From the NCBI GenBank assembly GCA_947652605.1, contig OX393576.1, positions 62,782,966 to 62,846,965 of the forward strand: a stretch of 64,000 bases of DNA, in the 5' to 3' direction. Positions within the stretch are counted from its first letter, which is position 1. Every line of letters begins with the position of its first letter. A program made the translations under genes and the position numbers. Source of the stretch: Elmis aenea. Its lineage: Eukaryota > Arthropoda > Insecta > Coleoptera > Elmidae. Below are positions 1 through 12,096 of the stretch, one piece after another. Below the pieces are notes generated by a model. That model worked only from the letters and a program-made list of their open reading frames with translations, searched no databases and was not told where the DNA came from.

Positions 1-231
1 TGTAGCCAATTGTGAAAACTATTATAGTACAATAAAAAAACATTTCCGATTACTTAATTTGCTCAGCATATCTTTTATCAACGTTATTTATGCTAATGTT
101 CGCATACCGTGATTGCAACCATTATTAATATTATCAGTTAATAAAGAACTGACTACCTACCAAATATTAGTTCTATTCTACAAAAATTATTTCTATATAA
201 AATGTTGTTTTTTTTATATAAAAATGATATA

Positions 232-300
232 CAGGGTGTCCACATTTTATTGCTATTTAGCTGAAATAATGTTTTACACCATAATTAACAATTCTTAGCA
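232..300 (+). repeat. Left-end fragment of the CAGGGTG palindromic element family
   Basis: The sequence TA-CAGGGTGTCC begins at 230, the same terminus as complete palindromic elements elsewhere in the window (for example 37440 and 42997). No matching CACCCTG-TA right end follows before the LINE fragment at about 440, so this looks like a truncated copy. The rest of the first 440 bases is AT-rich with no gene that I can support. Confidence 0.4.
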
Positions 301-439
301 GTAATGACTAAAACCTTTAAACCCGCAAAGTGAACAGGTGCGCGTCGCATTCTATCGATATAAAGGAAGTCATTTCAAAGTGTTTTAAATGTATTTTCCA
401 GACTTTTGAATCAGGAAACGAAGGCTATGCAGGAATGAA

Positions 440-1416
440 TAAATATTGTTGTTTATAAAGGGAAAAACAGAATTTAGAAAGAATAAGGGAATAAAACAAG
501 GAAACAGTCTAAGCCCATTACTATTTATTATTTTTATGGACAACATTAATAAACAAATTAAAAAAATATATAAACTCCTAAACACAGGAATTGGATACAG
601 AAATCTAGAACTAGTTAAATTGAGTAGCCTTTTATACTGAGGTGGTACTAATAGCAATTACTAAAAATAAAATGCAAAAGTTAGTGAACGCATGGACCAA
701 AGAAATTGAGGACATGAAAATGGAAGTGAACATAAAAAAAACAAAAACGATTTGCTTAAACGAAAAACAAAAAGACAATTTAAACAAAAACAAAATTAAA
801 TGTAAAAAACAATATACTGGAAAGAGTAACAACATACGAATACTTGGGAAGCATAATTGCTGAGGATGGGAAAATAGATGCCGAATTAACATATAGAGCG
901 AACAAATCAACAAAAATATATTACTCGTTAAACAAAACAATACTAGGACACAAAGACATTGACATAGAGGTGAAAATGAAAATCCATAATATGGTAACAT
1001 TACCAACAATAACCTACGCAGCCGAAAATAGTGAAAATAAACACCATCGAAACACCTTAGAAAAATTGCGTAGAAAACTAAATGGGACCGGATAAAAAAC
1101 GAAAACATTAGAGGAATAACAGAACCAGAACCAATAATAGAAAAAATAAAATAGAAACAACTAAATTGGTATGGCCATATAGCAAGAATGAAACCTGACA
1201 GAATCACAAGAAAAATAATGGAAACTGGAAAACTAGCCAGAAAACAAGGAGGGAGACCAAGAAGAAAATGGATAGACCAATAAGGGAAATAGGGTTAGAA
1301 AAAGGAAAAACAGTAGAGGAAGAGAACACTATCAAGAGACAGCAAGGCTTGGAAGAAATGGATACAGGGCAGGGAACTCCTCCTACGCTTGAAAAGGCAA
1401 AAGGAGATTAAAGAAG
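440..1416 (+). pseudogene. Decayed LINE (non-LTR retrotransposon), RT C-terminal half
   Basis: Broken frames in two phases together encode the back half of a LINE reverse transcriptase. The motif-B block KNKGIKQGNSLSPLL lies at about 480-525. It is followed by the thumb and tail, with words such as NIKKTKT, STKIYYSLNKT and VKMKIHNMVTLP. A GRPRRKW-type C-terminal tail is at about 1250-1275. The same words occur in the copy at 50334-51744 (minus), so both belong to one family. The YADD active-site block is destroyed here by a stop and frameshift at about 638. Several other stops and indels make it inactive. The clade was not determined. Confidence 0.8.
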
Positions 1417-2332
1417 AAGAGAACATCAAGGAAAAAATTGTTTATTTAACAATGTGTGTTAAAAATAAGATGCCTTTAAGATATAAAATTACTATATAGT
1501 AAGTACAAATATCCAAAGTTTAGGACGATTTATTTAAAGCTTCCTAGAATAATTGAAAAGCGTTCTATGTCCAGGCCCGTCAACAGATTTTTTGGCGCCC
1601 GTTACTATGATCGTTTGTGGGTCCTCTGGCAAAGTCGTAATTTAAAAAAAAGTCTGTTAATAGAACATTTCGTTTATTTCATTACTAGCTATGACATGAA
1701 GGCCCCCTTGTTCGGGGCCCAGTACCCGTAGTCCCCCCCTTGTCGCCAGGCTTGTATATGGCCTGAAATATCACTGTTATTTAAATCGTCAATAGAATAA
1801 ATTTCCAATGGTATTTTATAATATATTGTGGATATTATTATTTCTTTTATTGGTTACTTGTATACTTGTGTACAAACATTTATGTTAAAACGGCTGCCTA
1901 ATAACTAAAATTAATAATTATATTATTTTGCAAACAAATGTTTAGCCAATTTCATTATACAATTTCACAGAAGGTACCTTTTCAGCAGCTTTCGGGTGAT
2001 TTTTTTTAGATACATGTTCTAATATTTCAGTGGCTGTTTAACTGCATATTTTATTATACTGTATGAGCTAAAATAGTCCAATATAAGTCTCTTGCTTAAT
2101 AGTAATTAATAATAATATAATTAATATTATAAGTGAAATGTGACTGTTTTTTAAAAAATGAAATCTGTATGTAAGCAAGAGACAGTATAGAAAAACAAGA
2201 TATTCGTTTTAAGTTATGGTGTTTTAAATACTCCAAAAATGACAAAAACTGATCCAGCATTTGTACAACAGATACCTATTTCATTGATTCTTAAAGAAGT
2301 GGATTTTAGAATGTTCATTCTGACAGCCTGTT
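1417..2332. other. Gene-free stretch with a GC-rich island
   Basis: Mostly AT-rich. About 1570-1760 is unusually G+C rich (GGCGCCC and GGCCCCC-type runs) and weakly self-complementary at its ends (GGCCCGTC... and ...TATATGGCC). This could be an old MITE like the one at 4497-4718, but I could not define TIRs or a target duplication. No exon or RNA gene is visible. Confidence 0.3.
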
Positions 2333-2953
2333 TAAAGGGGGTTACACTTGTTACACACATACAAGTATATTGCACAAAATACTTGTGTGACGTTAATATT
2401 GTGCAATATATTGTGCTATTTTCAAAAATATTGCGCAATCATATTGAGATTGAAGATTGGCAAAATAAATTGCAAATAACTGTGTTAATTGCGCATAACT
2501 TGTACACGTATGTTCGCTTACGGCCGTATTGCACAACATCTGCAGTTCATTTGTAGCCTGCACGCGGCAAACATGGAAAATCAAAAAGACTTGATGTTTA
2601 AGTTCATTCAACTATATTGTAATTTACCAGAGCTATGGAATACTAGCGATAGGTCTTATAACATAAAAAGAACAGTGGCTTATAAGAAGCTGCTCGAAGT
2701 GTATAAAAAATGTGATAGCAATGCAACTAGAAATACTCTTGTAAAAAAATTAATTCTTTACGAACGATTTGTCGAAAAGAAATAAGAAAAATTTGCCATT
2801 CCAAAAGAAGTGGATCATCAGCTGATGATGTGCACACACTACTAGACTTGTACAATAACAAAATTAAAAAATTGAGCGTGTGTATGCATTTATTGCACAA
2901 ACGGTATTGCACCGTATACTGTACAATATACTTGTACGTGTGTACCCCCCTTT
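2333..2953 (+). mobile_element. Small DNA transposon with TIRs carrying a MADF-like frame
   Basis: The left end reads AAAGGGGGTTACAC followed by TACAAGTATATTGCAC. The right end, reverse-complemented, reads AAAGGGGGGTACACACG then TACAAGTATATTGTAC, so the region is bounded by imperfect terminal inverted repeats. Subterminal ATTGCACAA/TTGTGCAAT words recur several times, as expected of transposase-binding arrays. The inside holds one broken MADF/Myb-SANT-like frame (2573-2956). PIF/Harbinger elements are known to carry such an accessory protein, so that superfamily is the likeliest source. I could not settle the target duplication, and no transposase is present. Confidence 0.55.
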
Positions 2954-2956
2954 AGG
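2573..2956 (+). pseudogene. MADF (Adf-1-like) DNA-binding domain, frameshifted
   Basis: The ATG at 2573 opens a frame encoding MENQKDLMFKFIQLYCNLPELW, which matches the start of a MADF domain (acidic/hydrophobic helix, then L-Y-x-x-x-P-x-L-W). It continues through a lysine-rich helix to about 2742. At the seven-A run 2743-2749 the homology moves to another frame, which reads KKINSLRTICRKEIRKI and then SKRSGSSADDVHTLL, the conserved end of these domains. One slipped A therefore explains the break. If repaired by a sequencing correction it would be a protein of about 120 residues. MADF proteins bind DNA and act as transcriptional regulators or transposon accessory proteins. The frame sits wholly inside a TIR-bounded element, so a transposon origin is preferred over a host gene. 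Confidence 0.6.
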
Positions 2957-4166
2957 TGATACATTTTTATGGATGCACAATTATGAACTTTTCTTTGTCA
3001 TGTAAGAGTACGCTCCAAAGTTTGAATCAAGTTGATATTTGATGTTTTCATGATATGATTGATTAGTTTTACATTTAAATCAGTCACCAATACAAATTTT
3101 GTGTATCAGAAACTTTAAGTAAAGTCTGCATTAAAAAAAAATTATGTGAAATAGTCTAAAATAAAACAGTATCATTTTTGTGTTTGTTTACGTTCTCAGT
3201 AACTGGAGTGCGTGTGTGTTGTTTATGTAACTCGTTAAATATTTACCTAATTACCTATCTATTAAGCGGGTTTTGGCATCTTTTGTATTATCTGCTGAAG
3301 GTATTTAAGTATGTGAAAAACACTTATGATATACGTAAAAAAATACAGTTTACGTAAAATAATACCAAATTAACCATGATATTAAACTTTTTAAAATAAG
3401 AAGCAATTGTCTTGCATTCATTTAATATTAATATTATTGTGCTGGCTACAAGCGCACCAATTCTCACAGCATACTTTAAGTAAATTCTGCACGTGTTTGT
3501 CTTTTGCCCCATACACTTAATTGAAATTCAAGATCATGTCACACATCAAATAACGACGATAAAAATAACTTTATGCAACTGCAAATTTCGGACAGATGTA
3601 ATTAAAAATTGAATACGATTGCTATAGGTACATCAATTATCGAAGAAACATTTTTGGTGGTAAAATGACTCGTTAATATTTCGTAGGAGAAAGTCTACCC
3701 ATCTTTGTACAACATTGAAAACTTCTTTAGTTTACTGTGCAAATAAAATTATTTAAGTGATAAAAGAGTGTACTTAGGCTCCTTCTAATTAATCAAGTTC
3801 TAAAAATAAATATTATAAATTAAGTATGAGTCTTGTCAAACATAATTTATCTTAATGAATAATTGTATTTAAATCTTATGTCTGTACCTTTTTTGATTAA
3901 CACCATCCTTGATCTGGTTCTAAATGTTACGTCAATGAGTGGCTTCAAAGTAATATTTAACATTTGTCTCGTCTTTATACGCAATTTATTTAGATTGTGA
4001 CGAGCAATTGAATTGATTTGTTTCTGGCAATTGATTTTGCAAACTTATTTACTCATATTTCTATGATCACGTCGATCGTTCTTACCACAGAGTTAAATTG
4101 CGATTTAGTTATCCTATCTGAAAGTATTCTTGGACAAATTTATTTAAATAGTTCTAAAGGGTGGAT
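2957..4166. other. Intergenic, upstream of the first Kazal gene
   Basis: AT-rich sequence without a supportable exon on either strand. It should contain the promoter and 5' UTR of the gene starting at 4167, but no convincing TATA box at the expected distance is visible. Confidence 0.5.
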
Positions 4167-6325
4167 ATGAAGAACAAGAATATATTGTTTTGGTTTATAT
4201 TGGGTGCGTATAAATTTTTATTTATATACAATGGCTTCACATCTTAGTAAAAAAAAAACGTAAATTTTAAAACTGAACCAATCATGGGCTTGCGTGTTAT
4301 TGTGAAAATTCAAAATTGAAAAATGTTTATCGGTCCGTACATGTGCTTATGTAATCAAGATTAGCGAAACTTAGTTCTCTTTCGTTCATTTGGAACAAAA
4401 TAAAGAAGATGACATAAAAAATGAATTTTTGAAAACTACTGCCTTTAAAATACACCAAAAGCAAGTTTTATGGGTCTGAAAATCAGGGATTGAGCCCAGT
4501 ATCGGATTTAGGTTGTCGTGGGCCCTAGGCCGAAAGGTACAAGGTGGTGAGCAAAAGAATAAATTCCGTTACTAAAAAACTGGTGAGCTCCCATAGTATA
4601 ATGTTGAGAAAATGTCGAATAATATCAAACCTATCGATATATCAGGGCCTTACGGGGTCCCCTGGGACGCGGGGCCCTAGGCGTGGGCCTACTCAGTCTA
4701 TACACAAATCCGGCACCAATTGAACCCATTTGCGCGTCTCAAATAAGTTTTTTTTTTCATTTCAAGGGTCTAAAATTAAAAAATATTTCAACAACTTGAA
4801 ATTTAATTTTTGTACCAACAAACGGACAGATAGACAACCAGTCGACTTAATATTAATTTCGTAACAAATTTAACCCTTGATTGGTATCGATAATTTGTTG
4901 ACAAACTGATAGATACATTTGGGGTGTTGATATGATTATTTTTTTGGATTTATACATCTTTGAAAAATTAACTTAAACACTTTTTACTGTTGTAGGTACT
5001 CTTTGTCTTGGTGTTATTTCTGCTCCCAGCAATATGTACTGTTTGACACGGCGCCGTAAATGCAATTGGGATTCTGGTCCTGTTTGTGGCATAGATGCAG
5101 CAGGACTCACACGAACTTTTGAAAACCACTGTACGGCCGATTTAATATACTGCCGCGATGGAAATTGTAAGTATCAATTAAATATTTTGAAAAAATTAAT
5201 GTCTTAAAATTGTTTTACGATAAATTTTTATATTTGAATGTATCAGGGTTTAGACAAGTTCGATATGTGGATTAAAATGCAGTAAAAAATATATTTGCAA
5301 ACTGTTTATTGTTCAATAATAAAAGAAGTTGCAATTAAACAGCCATCGGTTATTAATTTTTGTTAGTACAGCAATATACACTCAATGCATACAAACAACA
5401 TGTGCTGCATACATATTTCTGGAACACACTGTGTTGAAACATTTATGTATACCTACAGTTATATGTTTATTTTATACTTGTATAAATACACATTTTACAT
5501 TGATTATCCGATTAAATTATGACCTGTTATATCGCCTGTTGCAATATTTCAACATACTATTTACAAATATGAAATCAAAATTAAAATAAACCAAATCTTA
5601 TGAATTCGTCATCATTATATTTAGCAAACTTGGAAAAGAGAGAAGAGGTAAACTTGCTTTTAGTCAAAATATATTTTTGATGTCCTGATTTTGATTATTT
5701 TATTTAGTTATGAGTCCTTTTACTGTTAGGTGTAGGACTGTTGAATTGTGTTGTGCTGAACTTTTTTCATGTTTTTCTGTCCTGTGCTAGATTTATTATG
5801 TCTTTCCATTTGATGTTTCTATCTGAGGCTACTTTTTTGATAAATATATTAAATAATTATTTTGTAGATTATAACTGCGTTTAATTTTTTCTTGTTATTA
5901 TAAACCACGCGTTCTTTTGTAGCTATAATGTTCATTGAATAAGAAATCTTAATTAAAAAATATTAGTACACTAGGAGGTTTAGTGTAAAATCAAAATAAT
6001 CAACACTCAAAAATAAACTATAAAACTTGTGTACTATTTAGCAAGATTTTTTTGGTCCTAGTAAACACAATTAGGACTTGAAAAATTAAAGTTTGGGAAA
6101 AGAGGTTTAAGAAAAAGGAAGTTTTATAAAAGACAAACAAGTATGTAAACTGTCAGTTCTTTTTTCTAAACACATCCTTACAGTTTTTCGAGTTTATTTG
6201 ATTTAATGTACTGTGTTTTAAGTATTTGATTGTTTACAATTTTGTGGAAAAAAATACTAGCAACAATTTATTATAAGGCATAATGTTTTTTAGATTATGC
6301 AGTAGTGAAGCCTGGAGAATGCTGA
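4167..6325 (+). CDS. Secreted single-domain Kazal-type inhibitor (first of cluster)
   Basis: Three exons: 4167-4203, 4996-5166 and 6294-6325, with GT/AG introns both in phase 1; 79 residues. The N-terminus MKNKNILFWFILGTLCLGVISA is a typical signal peptide, cleaved before PSNMYC. The mature chain of about 57 residues has six cysteines. The pattern fits a Kazal domain: C, then PVCGIDAAG with the expected CGxD turn, FENHC, LIYC and a last C next to the stop. Kazal domains bind serine proteases through an exposed loop between the second and third cysteines; here that stretch is N-W-D-S-G-P. The protein is probably an extracellular protease inhibitor, though some insect Kazal proteins have other roles. 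Exon phases equal those of the Kazal genes at 8257-9641 and 12097-15577, so the three are probably duplicates. Intron 1 carries a small hAT-like MITE. Confidence 0.85.
4489..4726. mobile_element. Short hAT-like MITE in intron 1 of the first Kazal gene
   Basis: A 222 bp element (4497-4718) starts CAGTATCGGATTT and ends AAATCCGGCACCA, imperfect inverted repeats. It contains GGGCCCTAGGC-type GC-rich arms. It is flanked by ATTGAGCC (4489-4496) and ATTGAACC (4719-4726), an 8 bp target duplication with one mismatch. An 8 bp duplication with CAG-type ends fits the hAT superfamily. It has no coding capacity. Confidence 0.6.
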
Positions 6326-6610
6326 CAAGTTTTTTCCAGAAATTTTACAAGATCGAGACGAAAGTAGGTCTGTTTACTTAGATCATAGAAGTAGTATTTT
6401 AGGACGTTGTGTATTTGTTTTGTTTTTAGTTGTAAAATTAATACTAATTTTGTGTGAACTTTTTGTATTTAAGTGTAGTTTTATTAATTTATAATATTAT
6501 AGTACTTAAGTATATATGATGAAAGTATACATTTTTTATTAGAATTATGTTAGATAGTACTTACTATATTTTTATTCAGTTGTTATTGTTGTATTTAGCC
6601 GTGTGTAAGA

Positions 6611-7878
6611 ACTGTTGCCAGAGCTGGGTATGAAAAAGTATTTAAATATTGAATACAGAATACCGCCAAAAAAAGTATTCAAATACTGAATACTAAATAC
6701 TTCTGAAAAAAGTATTCAACTACTGAATACTAAATATCAGCAAATAATTAACCAATTTTGTATACTGAATACTGAATACCAACTAAAAAAACGTGTTTTA
6801 TATGCGCCCACGACTGACAGAACCAAACAAACTGTTTCTAAAACGCTTAAACTTGTTCAATATTTATTTTTTATTTCATAAAATTTTATCCATTAAATAT
6901 TTAACTGCAAGGTGGAAAAAAAAGATATGATCATTTCTATTAATACAAGTATTAAAAGGTAAATTAACACTTTGTATATTACAGTTAAATAAATTCTATG
7001 GCTTTTTCACCAAAATGTTAAAAATGTTTCCGGCTAAACAATTTTATAAAATCCAAAATTTGACGTTAAATATATTATGAAGTTAGCTGATCAATTTAAT
7101 GAACGATTTTAAAAATTTTACATTTTTGAATCGATTTTAGTTTACTTTGTAAATCCATAACACGATATTGAAATTACTGCTTTGAATACAAAAAGTAAAT
7201 TTATAAAAGCAAAAGTCGAAAATTTAGAATAAGAATTTCTTAATTAATATAATAATTGTATTAATAAATGATGTTGCTAAGCTGCTATTTAAGCTTTAAA
7301 TATATTAAAAAATTCGGCGCTAATGATTAAATCTATTTTGGTTGTACTTAAGTAAATCTGCACTTTCAACAATGCAATTAATTAAAAATAAATTTAGGTC
7401 ACGTCTAACAGACGGTTTGATCAATTGCATAAGCAATAGTTTTCTGGACAATGCCGATTTTGAAATATTAATTAAAAAATACACTGTCAGCCTTCACATC
7501 ACGAAGAATGGTCTCATTTATTTTAATTTCTTACCGTAAAATATGTTTATTAAAATTTGTCAAATGTCATAATAAAATAATTTCCTTGAAGTATTTACTT
7601 TATCTTGTTGGTTTTAATTTTTCTTCTTGCTTTGATAAAATACAAAAATTCATTGGCATTGTCTTCAAAAAAATGTATGTATTCATGAATACTATCACTG
7701 ATAGTATTCATGAATACTTTTTTAAAAGTATTCATAAATACTAATAAAATATCCAAGATTATGAATAAAGAATACTCAAAAAAAGTATTCGATTGCTGAA
7801 TACTGAATACTAAAAAAGTATTTTGAATACTATTCAAAATACTTAGGTATTCGAGTAATACCCAGCTCTGACTGTTGC
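6611..7878. mobile_element. Non-autonomous hAT-like element, 1252 bp, with perfect 8 bp TSD
   Basis: The element spans 6619-7870. Both ends read CAGAGCTGGGTAT inward, a perfect 13 bp terminal inverted repeat. The flanks are both ACTGTTGC (6611-6618 and 7871-7878), a perfect 8 bp target duplication, which is diagnostic of hAT-type insertion. The subterminal regions are dense in GAATACTGAATAC and AAGTATT words on both sides. Near the right side a 39 bp near-perfect palindrome lies at 7679-7717 (GTATTCATGAATAC repeated head to head). The short frames inside show no transposase. It sits between the convergent Kazal genes. Confidence 0.85.
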
Positions 7879-8256
7879 TAACAATTCTTAATTGACTGTA
7901 CTTTATATGCAAGAGAGGATTCTGTACATTAAAAAATAATGCATACTTGCAAATTTTTCCAAAATTTGAAGAGCGGTTTAATCTTATTAAGGAGCATCCT
8001 GAAAGTATGAACTGAAATGAACAGCTTTCAGGAAATTTCAAAAAGAGTTACAGCGTGAATAAAATGTTTCAATTAAATACAATTTTTGGAAAAAATTACA
8101 ACACATTTCGACTGTTACGTGGTTTTTAAAATACATTTATTGGATGTGTTAGTGTTTATATTTGCCTATGTGAAAACAGATGAAATAACAATAATACATA
8201 TACAAAAATTTAGACTACTTTAGTTCAAATACATATTTTATTAACATTATGTTAAT
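7879..8256. other. Intergenic 3' flank of the second Kazal gene
   Basis: AT-rich. TTTATT at 8237-8242 is AATAAA on the minus strand, about 15 bases past the stop codon of the second Kazal gene, and is its likely polyadenylation signal. Nothing else is recognisable. Confidence 0.5.
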
Positions 8257-9641
8257 TTAGGATAATCTGACACTGCCACCTCCTGGACATTCGCCCTCCT
8301 TTTCAATTGTTAGGCCTGTAAATAAATGAATCAGCATTATAATATATTCAAAACATCAGCAAATATAAAATATGGAAAAACCAACCGATGTATGTTGGTT
8401 AATTTTATTAAAGCTACATAGAAATGACAATACTTTAGCAGCTAGCATTAAAAAAACATTGTATTTTTCTCCTTTAATTTGATATTTCCGTTAAAATAAT
8501 TTATGTTACCTTGGCCTGACGATCATAACAACTGTTTGGATTGTTCCCAACAAATAATAAAACCACATTAAACTGATGGCATGACGCATTTATTACCTTA
8601 ACAAGAGTTTGCGATCTGTGATTTAACAAACATAATTATTCTGTGGTTCTTAAACTTATATTGTCTAAAATTCCCTCTTTCTACATATTATCACTTTTAC
8701 ACAATTCACATAGTGCTCGCTTTTGAGTTTAAAATTACTTCTCAAATTTAATTTAAACACAAAGTTTATCAAGCTAAGGGTTGCGAACTTTCAATATGAG
8801 ATACAGTAGCCGTTAATTTTACTGCTTTGTAAAACAAATAATGTAAAGAACAATTATTATTTTAAAGACTATACCAAATTGATAAGACACACAATTCTTC
8901 TAGGACTTAAAATTTGTATAATCTAGACCGCTGGAACCGATATTTTCCAAAAAAAGTTACCATTATATGAAATAGCAAAAGACAACTTACTTGTTCCATG
9001 TTCACAGTTGAAATTTGATAAAACGCATTCATTTCCAAAAGATTTGTCATTTTTCCCTGTTCCATCTCCAGCGCAAACAGGCTTATAGTCATCTAGGCAT
9101 TGTTTCAGACAAGGCTTTTTCTGTAAGGATGCTTTAGTTGAACCTTTAGCAGGAGCAGCCGTAGCTACTGCCAGAACTACCACTATTTAAAATAATATAT
9201 TTGTGTGTTAGTTTACAGTAAAACAATAACGAAACTAATTAAACTAAATAAGTAAATTAGATAGATACAATTTTTGATAATTCGTTAAAGTTTTTAAGAT
9301 TGTTCGAAAGCAATGATTATTTTTTCTTGAAAGATTGAAATTATCTTTCTTTGACGTACATATTAATAAGTATTTAACGCAAATTAGTTTGTTATCGTTA
9401 GATTTGTCGTCTTTTGCCGTACACACGAATGGTTTAAAAGCAATAAGTACATAAATACAAAAATGTTTTGCAAAAATTTAATTTCACGTATCCTGTTAGG
9501 ATGTATTAATTTGTTTATGTACCAACACCGTGAAATTAGCATCATTATTTAAACTATTTTTAATATTGATTAAATTTGAATTAAAGCCAAATCAAGCCAA
9601 AAAAACTTACCTGCTACAATACATAAAAAAGCGGCCTTCAT
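8257..9641 (-). CDS. Secreted single-domain Kazal-type inhibitor (second of cluster)
   Basis: Minus-strand exons in order: 9641-9611, 9182-8991 and 8315-8257, joined by GT/AG introns in phase 1; 93 residues. The start MKAAFLCIVAVVVLAVATA is a clear signal peptide, followed by a short APAKGSTKASLQKK linker. The single Kazal domain has six cysteines: CLKQC, PVCAGDGTG, FGNEC, NFNC and EGEC. The tail PGGGSVRLS follows the last cysteine. The CAGDG/FGNEC spacing is the Kazal signature. It is probably an extracellular serine-protease inhibitor; the target cannot be read from sequence. It converges with the first Kazal gene and has the same three-exon, phase-1 layout. A TATA-like GTTTATATT on the minus strand at about 9692-9700 lies about 50 bases before the ATG. 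Confidence 0.88.
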
Positions 9642-9690
9642 GGTGATACTAAATATGATATAACAATAAATTAACGTATGCCTTTCGTTG

Positions 9691-9700
9691 AATATAAACC
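9691..9700 (-). promoter_or_regulatory. Candidate TATA box of the second Kazal gene
   Basis: Read on the minus strand the bases are GGTTTATATT, ending about 50 bases upstream of the ATG at 9641. That leaves room for a start site near 9665 and a short 5' UTR. Position and sequence fit, but no transcript evidence is available. Confidence 0.4.
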
Positions 9701-11333
9701 CACACTATCTCACGTGATTAGGATGCTGGTTGCGAGGGAGACTACTGATTTGTCACAACAAAATAGGTTTACGCGAGATTTCTGAGAATTTTGCATACAT
9801 TTTTATGGACTTATCAAAGTCGCTGTATGCAAACTTTAATAATATTAAAAGTATATTAAGGTACTTGATCATAAATTACTTACAACAGATGCACACAGTT
9901 CTGGTTTTATTACGTAACACCTTAAGTACCAGTTGCATATCAGAAATTTCGCATTTTATTAACATTTAACAATCTTGCTGGATTATCTTGACACAGTTTT
10001 ACTCAATTTTTGTGCAGTTAAATGATTTAATCTCAACATATCTCCTAGTTCTTAAAGAATTTTGCTTGAGCAGTTTATTAACACACGCTGGACAAACTTT
10101 ACTGACATCTTCAAAAGCAAATATTGCTTCTATAAATTTATTACTGATTATTTGGCCGATGCGGGGTGAACATTGTTAAATAAGGTGTTAACGTGTGTGA
10201 ATCTTAAAGCCATTTAAGTTTTGATTTTAGATATTTTCCTAACGTTTATGAAAAACATGTCTTTATCTTAATTTAAACAAAATAATTGTGAATTATTATT
10301 TTCTCGGCCCGTCCAGAAAATCTGTTGTTTTCGATCAATTTTTAGGCTGGAAAATACATCTTTACCGGCCTAGACAGCAAAGTAGCTGTTTGCCATGGTG
10401 ATGAGTTGTTTTGTTGATATACCACCGAGCGAGTTTTCACCTGTAGTTTGTTAAGTTATTGTTTAATTATGGATGGTGACGATAGTCAGTGGCGGACGCA
10501 GAAAAAATATTGTACGTAACATACCCGTAAAGTGTCTTCACTGGACTCGTATGCTTTCAGGACTCGCCTAGGGTTCGTTCCAAAACAGCCACTTGCCCAG
10601 TAAAGCACCACGGTTTTGTTACGTAAATAACTATTATTTGACGTGTAATAACGTGTTTATAAGGTTTTAAGCTAGTTGTGTTGATTTAAAAACTTCTCGA
10701 TTAGTCTTTACACTTTTTCATTTTTCATGAAACTTTTATGATCATAATTTGAATAAAATAATGAAGAATAATTGTTATTTTCGCTTTGAAGTCCTAAGCC
10801 TGTTGATTAAAGATTTTTCAAATTTTGATGAAAGTTTTTCAATGAATATGCATCGAACTTGGGGTTTTCCAAAAATATTTCAGTTCGATTACGAGCATAA
10901 TCAAACTGCAAAGCAACGAAAAACTGTTGACCAACCTAATAATTTTTCCGTTTATTTTAATACGCTGTTATTCGCAGTATATCATTTTGATAATAGCAAG
11001 TGAACAAAGACGGTTGACTGTTTATGGCTTGTTAACAAGGTAATAGAGCGTCTAATTCGATAATGACCGACACTATGTTTGCTACGATTTAGAACGCACA
11101 CAATTATGTATTGCAAAAACTACATTAAAGTTAGACAACACTTCTAAAATTATCAGTGGTTAATACTTAAAGTACTTGCTTGAGCCCAATCATATAAAAC
11201 TGTTTATAAATCAAGGGATAATAGAGTAGTCATCAGATGCCCAACTGTGTTTGGAAAATTGGAGAAAAAACTATATTAAATGCAGCAAATACAAAAATGT
11301 AAATTGACCTTATCCATTTAATTAATATGTATA
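9701..11333. other. Intergenic between second and third Kazal genes
   Basis: AT-rich, no supportable exon. CAGTGGCGGACGCAG at 10486 looks like a hAT-type terminus, but no partner end was found. Short frames at 9730-10179 and 10749-11003 have no recognisable domain and are probably chance. Confidence 0.35.
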
Positions 11334-11957
11334 CAGGGTGCCCTTTTTTCTAACCTGTTGTATGGGTAACTCCGTAAATATTAAAGATACAGAAACGTTT
11401 AAATTCGCAAATTTGTGCAGAACAACTGCTACACTAACAATAAGAGACAACTCCTAAATGTCACGTCGAAAAAAAAAACATCAACACAGGATAACTCCCA
11501 TCTATTAGTAGGCAGTGAACATGTAAAATGATTTTTGCTTATTTAAAGAAAAACTACAAGAGTAAAGCATAACAAACCTCATATCATTAAAATAAGAAAA
11601 AATAACCTTTTTAATCAGGTCACAGCCAACTATGACTTCCATTAAAAAAATGCAAGTTTGTGTTATAACTCGTAAATCGAGAGTGCTATGAACATTTCGT
11701 TAACATATTCAAAATCTACGTAAAAATATCTATAAAAGTCAATTTTTATTTTTGTTCTAGCTCATATGCTCACGGAATTATTCAAGTTTGAAAAAATCGA
11801 CCTTTTTCAGTTTTTTCAAATTATTTCAAAAAGTTGGTGACGTAGGTCAAATTTAAAAACGGCATCAGATTCTGCACAAATTTGCTAATTTAAACGTTTC
11901 TGTATCTTTAATATTAACGGAGTTACCCATACAACAGGTTAGAAAAATAGCACCTTG
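11334..11957. mobile_element. Palindromic CAGGGTG-family element, 624 bp
   Basis: The element begins TA-CAGGGTGCCC at 11332 and ends GCACCTTG at 11957, a one-base variant of CACCCTG. The outer arms pair closely: the block GTATGGGTAACTCCGTAAATATTAAAG at the left has its reverse complement at about 11900-11935. The centre has the shared family block CACAGCCAACTATGACTTCC at 11631. There is no coding frame. TA flanks and CAGGGTG ends suggest a Tc1/mariner-type non-autonomous element (inference). Confidence 0.75.
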
Positions 11958-12096
11958 TGTTCTAATCTTCTAATTAAACATTTAAAATCCCTAAAATTAT
12001 ATCTGGTTTGGGTATATTAGCTTATTATTTGGTACAATATTTAAGAGTCTTATAAATAAACATATGTTAATTTTAGTTTTTTTTTCAATTTATCAT

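Noticed and set aside
632..1207. 191-codon minus-strand hydrophobic frame
   Set aside because: Antisense shadow of the A-rich LINE remnant at 440-1416; runs of Phe/Leu/Ser come from poly-A on the sense strand.
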